The notes beneath the pieces are model-generated. The model did no database searches and was not told the DNA's origin. It saw only the letters and a program-made list of their open reading frames with translations. DNA of 64,000 bases from Progne subis subis (Eukaryota; Chordata; Aves; Passeriformes; Hirundinidae): the NCBI GenBank assembly GCA_022316685.1, contig JAKJHU010000085.1:434001-498000 (forward strand), read 5' to 3'. The position numbers and the translations under genes are program-made. Position 1 is the stretch's first letter. Each line of letters begins with the position of its first letter. This document shows, in pieces, positions 54,001-64,000 of this stretch.

Positions 54001-57000
54001 TGCCTGAAGAGGCTGCAAGAAAGATAGAGAGAGACTATTTACAAGGGCCTGGAATGACAGGACAAGGGGGAATGGCTTTAAGCTGACAGAGATTGACAGG
54101 TTTAGATTGTATACTAGAAAAAAATTCTTCCCTGCGAGGCCCTGGCTGGGCAGGGACACCTTCCACTCTCACAGGTTGCTCCAAGCCCTGTCCAACCTAG
54201 CCTTGGACAATTCCAGGGATGAGGCAGTCACAGCTTCCCTGGGCAGCCTGTGCCAGAGCCTCAGCACCATCGCAGGGAGGAATTCCCAGTATCCCAGCTA
54301 ACCCTGCCCTCAGTCTGAGCAGAAAAAACCACACCTCTGACCCTCCCTGCACACCACAAGTGTCCATTCAACAGGTATTCCATGCTGGAGCAGAGGCACA
54401 GATGCACATTTTGGAAAAGCCTCACAGGGTCTTGCAAGGCAAGGCAGGAATTCCAAGAGCCGCCTGCTATCCAGAAACCGTTCCCCTTCACTCCTGCTTC
54501 CCTGGGCCTCGGCTGAATGTCTTTATCCACATCCACACACCTTGCATTCCACCTGCCAGGATTTAATGTGGGAGCGTTCAGCAAACAGCTCACACCAGCA
54601 GGCTGAGGAACAGGAGTAAAACCACTTGTTTCTAATCCTCTTTGAGAGGCTGCGATTCCTCCCGACACGGGAGCCTTTCTATCCCGCTGTTCTTTTCTTG
54701 CCACGGGAAGCAAAACCCTTCTGAAGTCCGACACCCCTCAGCTCTCTGCACGCCAGCTGGAAGGCAGGAATTATGCTGGATCCATGCTGAAGCCAGGGAG
54801 GGCGAGCAGGGAATGAAGACATCCTCTCTGCGCCGCTTGCAGCTGCCCTTTTATTTCCCAATTTGGGAGATTTGCTCGAGCATGGGGGACAAAGTGCTCC
54901 CAACAAGAGCCTGGTTCTGGGTCAGGCTGCAAATTCTGGTTCAGAAGCAGAACACAGAACCACCCTCCTTGCTGTCTCACTCCCAGCCCCACAGAAAATC
55001 CCACACAACGGAGGTTCTGCCCTTCCAGCTTTGATTTTTTAACAGCTTCAAACAGAGCACCTTCTCAAAGGGGCACGGCACTCCAGGCTTCCAACGGGGA
55101 ACTCCAAGGGCAGAAGGAAAGAAACTCTTTCACCAGGTACTGATAAAAGGGAAAGGCAGGCAGGAGATCAGGAGGAAATGTAGCACATGCAGAAAAGATT
55201 TCATGGGAAATGCAAAAAAAACCCCAGAAAGGATCCTCGAGAACTCAAAGCAAAACCTGGAAAGATGCTCAGAGACAGAGGAAACTGAGGTTGAAAAATT
55301 TCAGTGTGTTTTATTCGACTGTAAGAATAAAGCTTTTCCCCTTTTTTAGGTCTGTTTATCTGACCCTAAACAAGGGAAACAGGGTGAGTTTTACAAAGTC
55401 TGGGACAAAGCTGGGAACACTGGGCAGGGACAGGAGTTAGGCTCAGGGTGTCACTTGTACTGACAGTCAAGAGAGACCAGCAGAGGTGGCAGTGCCAGAA
55501 GTCGTGCAGGTAAAAGGAAAGCTGGGGCACAGGGAGCAGAGCTGTGCATCCCAGGCTGGAATTCCTTACCTGGCTGTGGATTCTCCCTCCTGCAGCGGGC
55601 AGGAGATGGCTCCACACACCATGAGCAGGGCTGCAGCCAGGCACACGGCATAGGCAGCACTGGATCCCAGCCCTGCCCCCGTGGGCAGCTCCGACCACAC
55701 CAGGATATCCAGGCTGGGAACATCCCTGGAACACAGACACAACCAGAGACTGACACAACCAGCCTGAATTCCACCTCCAGACAATGTTAAAAAGGCAGAG
55801 GTAGGCCGATTAGGACTGGTCACAGGGAAAGCTGGTTGAGAACTGGCGACATCAGCACGTGCATGTGACACACAGGGGCTTCAGGAGGGCTCATTCCTGA
55901 ACGGAGCATCCTGGCCAAGCCATTGTGCTGGAATAAAGCTTTCCTGAGCTGGAACCATGATTGGCATGGCTTGTCAGGCTCCTAGCAGGGGCATTTGGTA
56001 ATTAAATATCTCAGCAGCACCACAAAGAGCCCCTTCAGAGATTGTTGTAAACTAGATTTTAAATATATTTCTAAGTAAAGTGTAAACATCCCAAATCTAT
56101 AACTGCACAGTGACATCCCACTGGAGCAAGGGGCTGGCGGGAAGATGGAACACGGACATTTCCACGTTCCTTTGCTCCACTGAGCACACCTGGGTTGTGT
56201 TATAGACCCCAAAATCAAGCCCAGGAGCTTTTCAGTGCTGCTGAGTGACAGTCTCAGTGCCACTCTGAGACTGCAGGGAAACACGACGTAGCTGCACATC
56301 CCAGTTCTCTACCCTTGGATTTCTTGGATGAGAAAATGGAAGTTGGGCTCTGCTTTGGTTTCTGACACTGCCCTGAGCACCCACCCAGTCACACCGAGAC
56401 AAGTGCTGGGCAAGGGTGGGGACTGGGACAGCCTCAAGTTCTCAGAGTTTTAGGGACATTCAGCCCATAAAGAGATCAGACATGGTTCAGACAATAAATT
56501 CACAGTTTATTTCTGTTTTTCCAGCCTAAGCCTGGATGACAGGAGCTGCCTGCTGGAGGGAGGGGTGTCTGTGTTGTGACTGTGGCATGAACTGCTCTGG
56601 TTTCAGCCCTCAAAACGAAATGAGAGCAGAGACTCCCAGCTCACCTGCCTGAGGCACCCACCCACCACCAAAATTTTGGGGCAGGAGCAGAGCCTTACCC
56701 ATACTTAGCAGAAATAGCCAGGCACATGTACAGGAAGGCAAGAGTAGCAAGGCTTTCTGGAGCTGAGGCTCCAGCAGCAATTCCAGCAAACTCCCTCAGT
56801 GCATCCAGCTGTTCTACGCTGGGGGGCTTGGACTCATCAAAGTCAGCTATGGAAGCAAGCAGGGGAGAGTTTAAACACTTAAAAAACAAGGAATTGTTAC
56901 ACTGAGAGCAGTATTTACAACAAAACCTTCTGTTACAGTAGGCAGAAACAGCTGGGGCCAATTTCAGGTTCTGCCTGAGGATTCCTGATAAAATAAGAGC

Positions 57001-57986
57001 AAAATCTCCAGCAGCCATGGCAAAATCCCAGTGATTCCACGTTCCACCCCTTCAACTGTTTCCCTGCCTACACCTCCCACTGCATCCATCCGTAATCACT
57101 ATGGAAAACACGGCAAGTCACAAACTCTCCATTAAAGAACGTGGATTTTGGGAGTGGGACATCCTGGGGCTCCAGCCAAGCACAAGGTACTGCAGAAACT
57201 CCTGAGAGGGCTGGTGTGGGACAGACAGGCAGGAAAACAGGCCCTGTATCCCTGATTTCCATGGGATCCCTCAGCTCTGAGCACATTCAAAGGCTCCTGT
57301 TTGGCCCCCACCATTAACGCACTGGGATGTGAACCCAGGCTGGCTCCTGCCTGTGTCACAGCACGGCCCGAGCTACAACAGCACGGGAACAAGCCCCTGG
57401 GACCCAGAGCAGGAGGGGACACGGACAGCTGAGCATCAGCGGGGTCACAAGGGGCACACGGGGAATGCGAGAGATGCAGGGACAGCTCAGTGAGTTAGAG
57501 ACAGCGAGGCCCTGAAACACTGCAGGAGGAACAAATCACCCCACGAGGGTCCCTGCAGAGTCACCGCACGGGGGTCCTGCAAGGTCACCTCCTGAGGTGG
57601 GTCCCAGCACGGTCAGCGAACGGTACCGAGAGCCCCTCACTGCCCCGGGGCAGCAGGCTCGACCGCCCGGCCCTTGCCTGTGATCCGCCCCCGCAGGGCC
57701 CGCAGGCCGGGGGTGTCCCAGCTCCGCCGGACGCCGACGCCGGGTAGAGAGACGTTCAGCCGGCCCTCAGCGCCGGGCCGCAGGCGGAGGAACGTCCGCA
57801 GGTCCAGAGCCACGGCCAGGGCAACCTGCGGGCGGAGAGCGGGGGTCAGCGGTGCCGGACAGCCCTCAGCGAGCTGGGCACCCCTTACTTTGCCCGTCGT
57901 GCCCTCACCTTGCCCAGCACCACCGCGTGCTCCCCGTGCAGGATCACCTTCCCCGGCGCCGACACCGCCAGCTCCCGCGCCCACAT
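48047..57986 (-). CDS. MVK: Mevalonate kinase
   Basis: GHMP-family kinase that phosphorylates mevalonate to 5-phosphomevalonate with ATP in sterol/isoprenoid synthesis (cytosol and peroxisome). Exons in transcript order: 57909-57986, 57678-57825, 56699-56846, 55570-55725, 53660-53763, 52790-52835, 51875-51965, 51357-51473, 48506-48659, 48047-48198. Total 397 aa (human 396), TGA at 48047-48049. Motifs: [16 protein letters not shown] with K13, ATP-binding [12 protein letters not shown] (139-150), [20 protein letters not shown] holding E194 and catalytic D205, and [15 protein letters not shown] (331 on). Intron 2 uses a GC donor (CAG|GCAAGG) instead of GT; the phase and protein match require it. 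The reading frame is intact. It diverges from MMAB across a shared promoter. Confidence 0.97.
51984..52100 (-). mobile_element. CR1 LINE relic
   Basis: GAATCCCAGAGCGCTTTGGA followed by CTGGAAGGGACCTTAAAGCT is a minus-oriented CR1 3' end, just upstream of MVK exon 7 (in MVK transcript sense). Confidence 0.85.
53930..54335. mobile_element. Composite CR1: sense segment joined to inverted segment
   Basis: From about 53930 to 54135 the sequence is sense CR1 (AAGGCTGAGGGAGTTGG, CATCCTGGAGAGGAGAAGC, GACTATTTACAAGGGCCTGG). From about 54140 to 54335 it switches to antisense CR1 (GGGACACCTTCCACTCTCAC, CTTCCCTGGGCAGCCTGTGC). The two halves meet in an internal part of the consensus, giving a head-to-head arrangement inside MVK intron 4. 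Confidence 0.78.
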
Positions 57987-58330
57987 CGCCGCTGCCTCCC
58001 GGCCCGTGCCCACCGACAGACTGACAGCCCCACCCACCAATCGGAGCCGCGCCCTGCCCGGCCTCCCGCGCGCTTAGCCAATAGCCGGGCGTTCCACGGG
58101 GGCGGGACTTTCTGACGGCCAATGGGAAGGGGGCGTTGCGCGGTGGCGCGGCGCTGGGGTGATCGCGTGGGCTGAGGGCGGGACGGTGGCCGCGCGGGGT
58201 CACGGCGCGACGGCGGCCGGCAGGGATGTGGCGGCGGGCGGCGGCGGCGGCGGCGGGACGGGGAGTGCGGGGCCCGCTGGGGATGGCGGGGCGGCGCTGG
58301 CGGAGCGGGGCGGGCAGGTGAGCGTGGGAG
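57640..58330. promoter_or_regulatory. Bidirectional MVK/MMAB CpG-island promoter
   Basis: The two ATGs lie 239 bp apart on opposite strands in CpG-rich sequence. Three CCAAT boxes occur at 58037-58041, 58078-58082 and 58119-58123, spaced by 41 bp each, with GC boxes (GGGGGCGGGAC at about 58098). A CCACCCACC word beside the first CCAAT is a possible sterol-response-type element. A shared SREBP-2-responsive promoter for this pair is reported in mammals; here it is inferred from layout. Confidence 0.85.
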
Positions 58331-60942
58331 GGCCGGGACTCCGTCACGGTGTCGTTCCTCTCCTCACGGCGTCCCCTGTCCCCCCGGTGTCCCCTCACGG
58401 TTTGTGCCTCCACAGCCCCGATCGCGCCGCCCCGAGGATCTACACGAGGACGGGAGACTCAGGTAGAGCCCGGGGGTCCCGGGGGCCGCGGGCAGAGCTC
58501 CCCCCGCACCTCGGGCCCTGAGCGCCTCCCGCCTTTCCCAAAGGATTCTCCAGCACCTTCACCGGGGAGCGGCGGCCCAAGGGCGACCCGATCTTCGAGG
58601 CCTTGGGAGCCACGGACGAGCTGAGCTCGGCCATCGGGTAAGGACGGGCTGGGAGGATCCAAATCACATGGAAAATCGTGTTTGTTATGATTTCTTCATT
58701 CCCAGCTAGCTTTGTTTTGTTTTGTTTTCTCTAACCAAGGTTGGCTGGTGAGTTTAGCAGTGAAAAGGGCCACACGTTTGTCGATCAACTTCATAAAGTG
58801 AGTATTAATGATAACCTTCATCCAGTGCAGTCCCTTACCTGCCCTGTTAAAACACGAACTCCTTAATTTTAGCCACAAAAAAAATGTTTCTAAATTAAGC
58901 CGCATTAATGGCTTAATTTAATGTGCCATTAAATTGCATTTAATGGCACATTGAATTGGCACAATGGCACTGTGCTCCCCTGGACACACAGGAATTCAAT
59001 CCATTTAGTATTTCAATGTATAAATCCTCGCGACTCCCTTGATTGCTCTCTAAGAGGTAAATTTCTTTAACCAAGAGGGAAGCTGGTAGATCAAGTGATT
59101 AGCAGTGGTCAGACAGATTCATCTCTAGTTTTGTGCTAAGTCAGATCCACATTATGAACTCGAGTTTTGTTGTAACAGAGCTCCAGGCTGGAAACTGGGG
59201 CACAAACCAACCACGAGGGCACAGTAGTGACACAGGTCCTGCCTGGGCCGCCTGTGGGTTTGGCTGATCAGCTCTGCTGAGCACAGGAATGCAAAAAAGC
59301 CACGGCTGGGAGTAACAGCAGTTGTGATTTTTGTCCAGGTCCAGTGCATGCTGCAGGATGTGGGCTCCAACCTGGCCACACCGCTCTCCTCGGCCAGGGA
59401 GGCTCACCGGAGTAAGTCTGGCCTTTCCTGGGATGCCAGGTCTTGGGCAGAGCCTGGCCTGGGGATGCTGAGGGATGTATTTGGTGTCTTAGGACTTGCT
59501 GATCCAAGAAAGTTAAGAGTTCAGCTTGTTGTCTGCATCGCTTTTTTTCAGCCGATTCTTCTCTTCCCCTCTGTAGAACGAACATCGTTCAGCGAGAAGC
59601 CCGTCCTGGAGCTGGAGCAGTGGATTGACAGTTACTCCGAGCAGCTCCCTCCCCTCAGAGCCTTCATCCTGCCCGTAGGTGCTGCCTGTGCCCCTCACTT
59701 CCTTGGGGTAGCCCTGCTCCACTACTTACCATGGGAAAACAGCTTGGGAAGCTGCTATTTCCATGGGCAAACGCCAAGAGAAAAGCAGAGGCAAGGAGCT
59801 GGGAGTTATATTTCCCCACCCTGCTGCACTGGGACGTCCCTCCCTTGCCTGGCCATGGCACAGGGAGTCAGTTCTGTGTGTGTGAGAGGTGCTGAGCCCT
59901 GGCGGGGAGGGGAGGGGAGGGGAGAGGGGTCTGTCCCTGCTGGTGCAGACACCGAGTGGTGTTTCCTTGCTGTTCCAGTCTGGAGGCAGGAGCAGTGCTG
60001 CTCTCCACTTCTCCCGAGCCGTGTGCCGCAGGGCTGAGAGGTGGTGAGTGCTGTGCTGGGACCACCCTGAGGAAAGGGGATGGGGGCACCAGCAAACCAG
60101 GGCTGGGCTTGTGGTTTGAGCCAAGCTTTTGTTTGTTTAGTCCAATTCCAGGAGAGCAGGAGGCACAAAGCCAGACTCTGTTCTTCCTTCTCCTTAGCTG
60201 GGTCATCCAGCCCAAACCTTTTGGGATTCTGCAGCTCCATCCAACCTGGCCTTGGACACTTCCAGGGATCCAGGGGCAGCCACAGCTTCTCTGGGCAGCC
60301 TGTGCTCCCCCTTACAGGGGAGAAATTCTCCCCAATATCCCACTAACCCTGCCCTCTGGCAGTGGGAAGCCATTCCCTGTGTCCTGTCACTCCAGGCCCT
60401 TGTAAATAGTCTCTCCCTGTTCAGTGATTCCCATGGATGAGTATCCTGGGAGGAGCAGAGCTGGGGGCTGCTGGGACAGGCACAAACATTTCGGGCTTCA
60501 TTTACCCCTCCCAGATCCCTCTGGGAAGTGAAGATCCTTCACTTCTGGAGGAGTCAAAGTGGGGAGCCCAGGGGAGGTTTGGGGTGGGAAGAGGCTCCAG
60601 CCTTCGTGCACTCAGAGCTGGAAAATTAAACACCAGCATTTCCCTTTGCTTTTCCCAGTGTGGTCCCTTTAGTCCAAGCAGGAGAAGCAGATCCAAACGT
60701 GGCCAAGTATTTAAACAGGTAAAAAATAAAATCCCAAACCATTGCCCTGTCCTACTGAAGCATTCCCTTAGTTCTGGGGATAAAACTGGAGGTTTTTGCT
60801 TCTCAACAAGCTTCTCTTCTGGAATAAGATCACTGCTTTTCCCTTTCTTTCCAGGCTCAGTGATTATCTCTTTGTCCTGGCACGTTATGCTGCAATGAAG
60901 GAAGGGAAGGAAGAGAAAATCTACATAAAACCTGAGCCATAG
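58226..60942 (+). CDS. MMAB: Cob(I)alamin adenosyltransferase (PduO type), mitochondrial
   Basis: Transfers the adenosyl group of ATP to cob(I)alamin in mitochondria, making the cofactor for methylmalonyl-CoA mutase. Exons: 58226-58317, 58416-58462, 58544-58637, 58740-58797, 59339-59411, 59577-59674, 59979-60043, 60659-60718, 60855-60942; 224 aa, TAG at 60940-60942. An Arg/Ala-rich N-terminus ([16 protein letters not shown]) looks like a mitochondrial presequence. Then come the ATP-binding [19 protein letters not shown] (residues 40-58), [14 protein letters not shown], and the cobalamin/ATP-site helix [10 protein letters not shown]. It ends [20 protein letters not shown], with a shorter C-terminus than human (250 aa). 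The start is chosen from the presequence and shared-promoter layout; an in-frame ATG lies at 58283. Confidence 0.96.
58915..58957. repeat. Near-perfect inverted repeat in MMAB intron 4
   Basis: Arms of 20 bp (58915-58934 and 58938-58957) pair with one mismatch around a TGC spacer. The core arm is AATGTGCCATTAAAT. It could form a stem-loop or be the relic of a short inverted-repeat element. Confidence 0.8.
59904..59929 (+). other. G-quadruplex-type motif in MMAB intron 6
   Basis: Five runs of GGGG separated by one to three bases (GGGGAGGGGAGGGGAGGGG, then AGAGGGG) on the transcribed-sense strand. Confidence 0.8.
60200..60435 (-). mobile_element. CR1 LINE relic
   Basis: CATCCAACCTGGCCTTGGAC, CAGCTTCTCTGGGCAGCCTG and CCTTGTAAATAGTCTCTCCC are antisense CR1 segments. 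It lies in MMAB intron 7 and is divergent. Confidence 0.8.
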
Positions 60943-61107
60943 CTGGGAGCTGGAATGGTTTTTCCTCAATCATGGAAAACTAAATCCAGTTGACTGCTTT
61001 TGTCCATCAAGGAAGGGAGAGAGAACAAGCCTGGCCTGGAAATGGGAGCTGCCAAGGATTTCCACTTGAAATAACCAGGACCTTGTTGATAAATCCTGAG
61101 AGGAACA

Positions 61108-61215
61108 GAATCACAGAATATCCTGAGTTGGAAGGAACCCAAACACACCTGTTGTGTTCCCTGGACCACACATCCCATGTGGGGATGGCTCTGGAGTCAC
61201 TGCTTCTCCCAGGTG
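61108..61215 (-). mobile_element. Short CR1 LINE 3' relic
   Basis: AGAATCACAGAATATCCTGA followed by GTTGGAAGGAACCCAAACA is an antisense CR1 3' terminus. Confidence 0.8.
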
Positions 61216-61414
61216 GGAGTTGAGGCATGAGAATCCCACAGAACATTCTGGAGATGCCTTCATTTCCCTGGGCAGCAGCAGGTGCTGTGGGAAGGCTCTG
61301 ACAGGACTCTGAGGGATGATGAAGGGAAAACAATCAGCTCCTCCTTTGAAGGCACAGTGCTCGTATGGAGCAGCAGCTGGAGGCGTTTGGGAATTGCGTC
61401 CGCAGCTCTGAAAT

Positions 61415-61420
61415 AATAAA
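61415..61420 (+). terminator. MMAB polyadenylation signal
   Basis: First AATAAA after the MMAB stop codon (473 bp downstream). Confidence 0.5.
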
Positions 61421-62904
61421 TGTGAATTTCCTTGTACCAAAGGGACACAAACTGTCACGTTTTAGCACCGAGCCCTGCGTGCTCTGCTGCTCCAAGTCCC
61501 TTCCGATCCATCAGCTCTGGCTGGAGCTGGGCTGTACAGATTTACAGGAATGCACCGAGAATTCCTTAGCTCTGGGTGCCTCTGGTTGTGCATGTGAGGA
61601 ATGTCTCTGTGCTGACAATCCAGTGCATCCCCTGCCAGGAGCAGGGCTCACGGGATGGGGGTGAAGCAGGAAAGGCCAAATCCCAGGGTCCCTGTGCTGG
61701 GGTTGCCTCCACATGGAGCTCTTCCCTTGGGACCAGCTGCGGCTGCAGGAACAGCTGGAGGAGCAGAGCCCAGGGTTTGGGAGCACCCAGGGCACTGAGG
61801 GTGCAGGAAAAGGGATTGGGATGAGGAGCAGGGCCCTGCTGGAGCTGAGTGAGAGGGGCAGCACCCCAAGGGTGTCCGTGCTGGAACATTGCTGCACGGA
61901 GCCCTCGGCAGAGAGGCTGGAGCGAGCTCAAACCCATGTCACACAGACAATTCCAGTTTTGCATTCATGTCCAAGCTGCTTCCAGCTTGGAATTAAAACG
62001 GGAAGAATCCACTATGAACCCTGGTTGTTGTAATGTTCCCCCCTGGGAATGCTGCAAGGTGGTGATGCCCATCCAGGGCTTGTCCTGCTTTTAGTGGGGC
62101 AGCTTTTAAATCCATCCCGCCCCTTCCCCTGTCCAATTATTTGAGTAGAACCAACCTTAAACTTGTTCTCCAAAGAATCTCTGGCTCTGTGTCCCTTTTT
62201 GGCCAGCAAGGAATGCCCAGGAATGAGTGAGGAATTCCCAGCACTAACAGATCCCCCGTCTCATCACTCACCTGGGTTTGAGGCAGATATTTCATGGCTC
62301 TTGTTAATGCACATTTTTCATGGAGTAATTTTCCAAGCCTCAGCCTGGAACACATCCCGGTGACAAATGCTCTGGGTTTGGATGGTCCCATCAGCTGCGG
62401 TGTCACCTCAGCCATTCCTCCTGCCTGCTCCATCCAGTTTTACGAGAGCTCCGGCTCTGGGACTGAACCTCGGGAATCAAGAAGCTTTTCAAGTTTAATT
62501 TAATAAAATCCCTTGCAATATAAATTCTTCATGAATGCTCCATAAATCAGCTTGGGGAGGGATTTATAGTATTTCCTTTTTTTTTTACCAGCTGGGGGGA
62601 AGAAATCTCACTACTGTTTTGGGACCGAAGCTGGCATTGTTTGGATTGCAAGGAGAAATAAATCAAGCTACTACACTTAACATGATGGAGAGATTAAATT
62701 TACTGGGGTGCTCCCAGCTGCCCCCTCCCTCTCTACCCACAGCAGTTCTTTCTGGAGGGCTGGGGCAGAGGGAGATGCTGGGGTGACCCTCGTGTGTCAC
62801 TAAGCAGGGCTCGACTTTAGGAGGGACTTGAGACAAGGCTGCAGCTCAGCAGGGCTGGGCCAGGGCCAGGACATTCTGCCCTGAGAGTTGTGCCCAAGGG
62901 CACG

Positions 62905-63310
62905 GGACAGCCATGGGCTCAAGTTGAGGAGGATCATCCTGGAGAAAAGGAGGCTCAGGGGGAACCTTGTGGCTCTGCACAATTCCCTGACAGGAGAGGA
63001 CAGCCGGGGGATGTCAGGCTCTGTTCCCAGGGAACAGGGACAGGATGAGAGGAGACTGCATCAAACTCTGCCAGGAGAGGGTCAGGGTGGACATCAGGAG
63101 GAACTTCCCCATGGAAAGGGTGTTCGGGCATTGGCAGGGGCTGCCCAGGGAGGTTTGGAGTTCCCATCCCTGGAGTTGCCCAAGGAATTCCTGGACATGG
63201 CATTCAGTGCTCTGGGCTGGTGACAAGGTGGGAATCAGGCACAGGTTGGACTCGATGTCTCAGAGGGCATTCCCAACCTGGATGATCCTGGGATCCTGCG
63301 ATTCCTCAGG
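62905..63310 (+). mobile_element. CR1 LINE 3' fragment
   Basis: Sense CR1 sequence: GAGGATCATCCTGGAGAAAAG, GGACATCAGGAGGAACTTCC, GGCTGCCCAGGGAGGTTTGG, ending GATGATCCTGGGATCCTGCG. It shares its 3' half with the copy at 46110-46340. Confidence 0.88.
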
Positions 63311-64000
63311 CTCTGGTGCACCTTCCTCACCAGGCTGGAGCAGAGGCACAGAGCAGCTGAGCTGCCCCTGCTCCCAACCCCGCAAAGTCTCAGCCAGGCA
63401 GCAGCAGCAGAGTGACCAAAACAAACCCCAGCCTTTAAATCCAAATAAAGCTCCCTTGCTCTGGGCTGGCAGTTGTTTTTCCAAGCTCTTTGTTTCTTCC
63501 CAGCCATACAGCATAGGGATTCCAGTGCCTGCACCTCATTAATATCACGGGGGAAGGCAGATGCTTTGTCCGGGCTGCCCGGCTCCAGCGCCCAGCAACA
63601 TTCCTGCTTCGCAGGGTGCCTGATCTGGGATCACTCCGGAGCTGCCAGCACAGCCATATGTTGCTAAGGGTCGTTTATTCTTGTTTGTAAAATGTATGGC
63701 TGCTCCCAGCTCCCGCACTGTCAAAACGAGAAGAACTGGCCCCAAAATCTCTTGCTGCATGATTGGATCAGACGCCCGTACATCTGTTAACGCTGTAGGA
63801 GCTGTAAAATGGAATAAGTTGGGCTATAACTCAAGCACCTCGATTGCCACCACGATGTGGGAGCAGCCGAGCGGCTGCCGCTCCGCCGCCGACGACACAA
63901 ACATCCATTGTGCCGAGTCAGATGCGAATTTACACGAGGCAGCATTTCCTGGGCCAGGGCTCAGAAAGGAGGAGAGGGATGAGAGCCCCCACCTCGATAG

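Larger units (their letters stand above)
60943..64000. other. MMAB 3' flank
   Basis: AATAAA at 61415-61420 is a likely MMAB polyadenylation signal; another is at 62502-62507. CR1 relics lie at about 61108-61215 and 62905-63310. I see no exon of the next gene. The last 450 bp (about 63550-64000) is repeat-free and mixed GC/AT, possibly regulatory, with nothing coding that I can support. Confidence 0.45.

Noticed and set aside
63550..64000. Possible exon of the next gene at the right edge
   Set aside because: No frame gives a recognisable peptide with splice borders. It is left as unexplained non-coding sequence.

Overview
The window is vertebrate nuclear DNA, almost certainly avian. Genes are split by short GT-AG introns, GC content is high, CpG islands mark the promoters, and the only recognisable transposons are degenerate CR1-type LINE fragments with the typical 3' end. 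Gene order is TCHP(-) - GLTP(+) - TRPV4(+) - FAM222A(-) - MVK(-) - MMAB(+). This is the order known from human 12q24 and the matching bird microchromosome. I recognised the genes by comparing exon translations with remembered family members, with no database search.

Region 1 (1-18.6 kb) is gene-dense. TCHP (trichoplein, a keratin/centriole coiled-coil protein) runs leftward from 5916. GLTP (glycolipid transfer protein) starts at 7096. TRPV4 (an osmo/thermosensitive cation channel) has 15 coding exons from 12644 to 18294. Between TCHP and GLTP lies a perfect, spacerless 82-bp palindrome (6917-6998) made of mirrored CCAAT and GC boxes. It is the most striking sequence object in the window.

Region 2 (18.7-47.9 kb) is gene-poor. 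Two adjacent tandem arrays (10-bp and 26-bp units) follow TRPV4. FAM222A has a large 3' coding exon (24380-25591) and a start exon 10 kb away (35770-35888). A 40-bp minisatellite lies just downstream of its stop codon. The intron and upstream region contain AT-rich non-coding islands, CR1 relics, a 100-N gap (44054-44153) and a 52-nt A tract preceded by a polyadenylation-like signal.

Region 3 (48.0-61.4 kb) holds MVK (mevalonate kinase, 10 coding exons, 397 aa) and MMAB (cobalamin adenosyltransferase, 9 coding exons, 224 aa). They diverge from a 239-bp CpG-rich promoter with three CCAAT boxes. The last 2.6 kb has CR1 relics and no gene I can support.

Three conserved genes (TCHP, TRPV4, FAM222A) each carry a single +1-base frameshift inside an otherwise conserved coding exon, all in GC-rich sequence. 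Assembly insertion errors are the simplest explanation. GLTP, MVK and MMAB read through intact.
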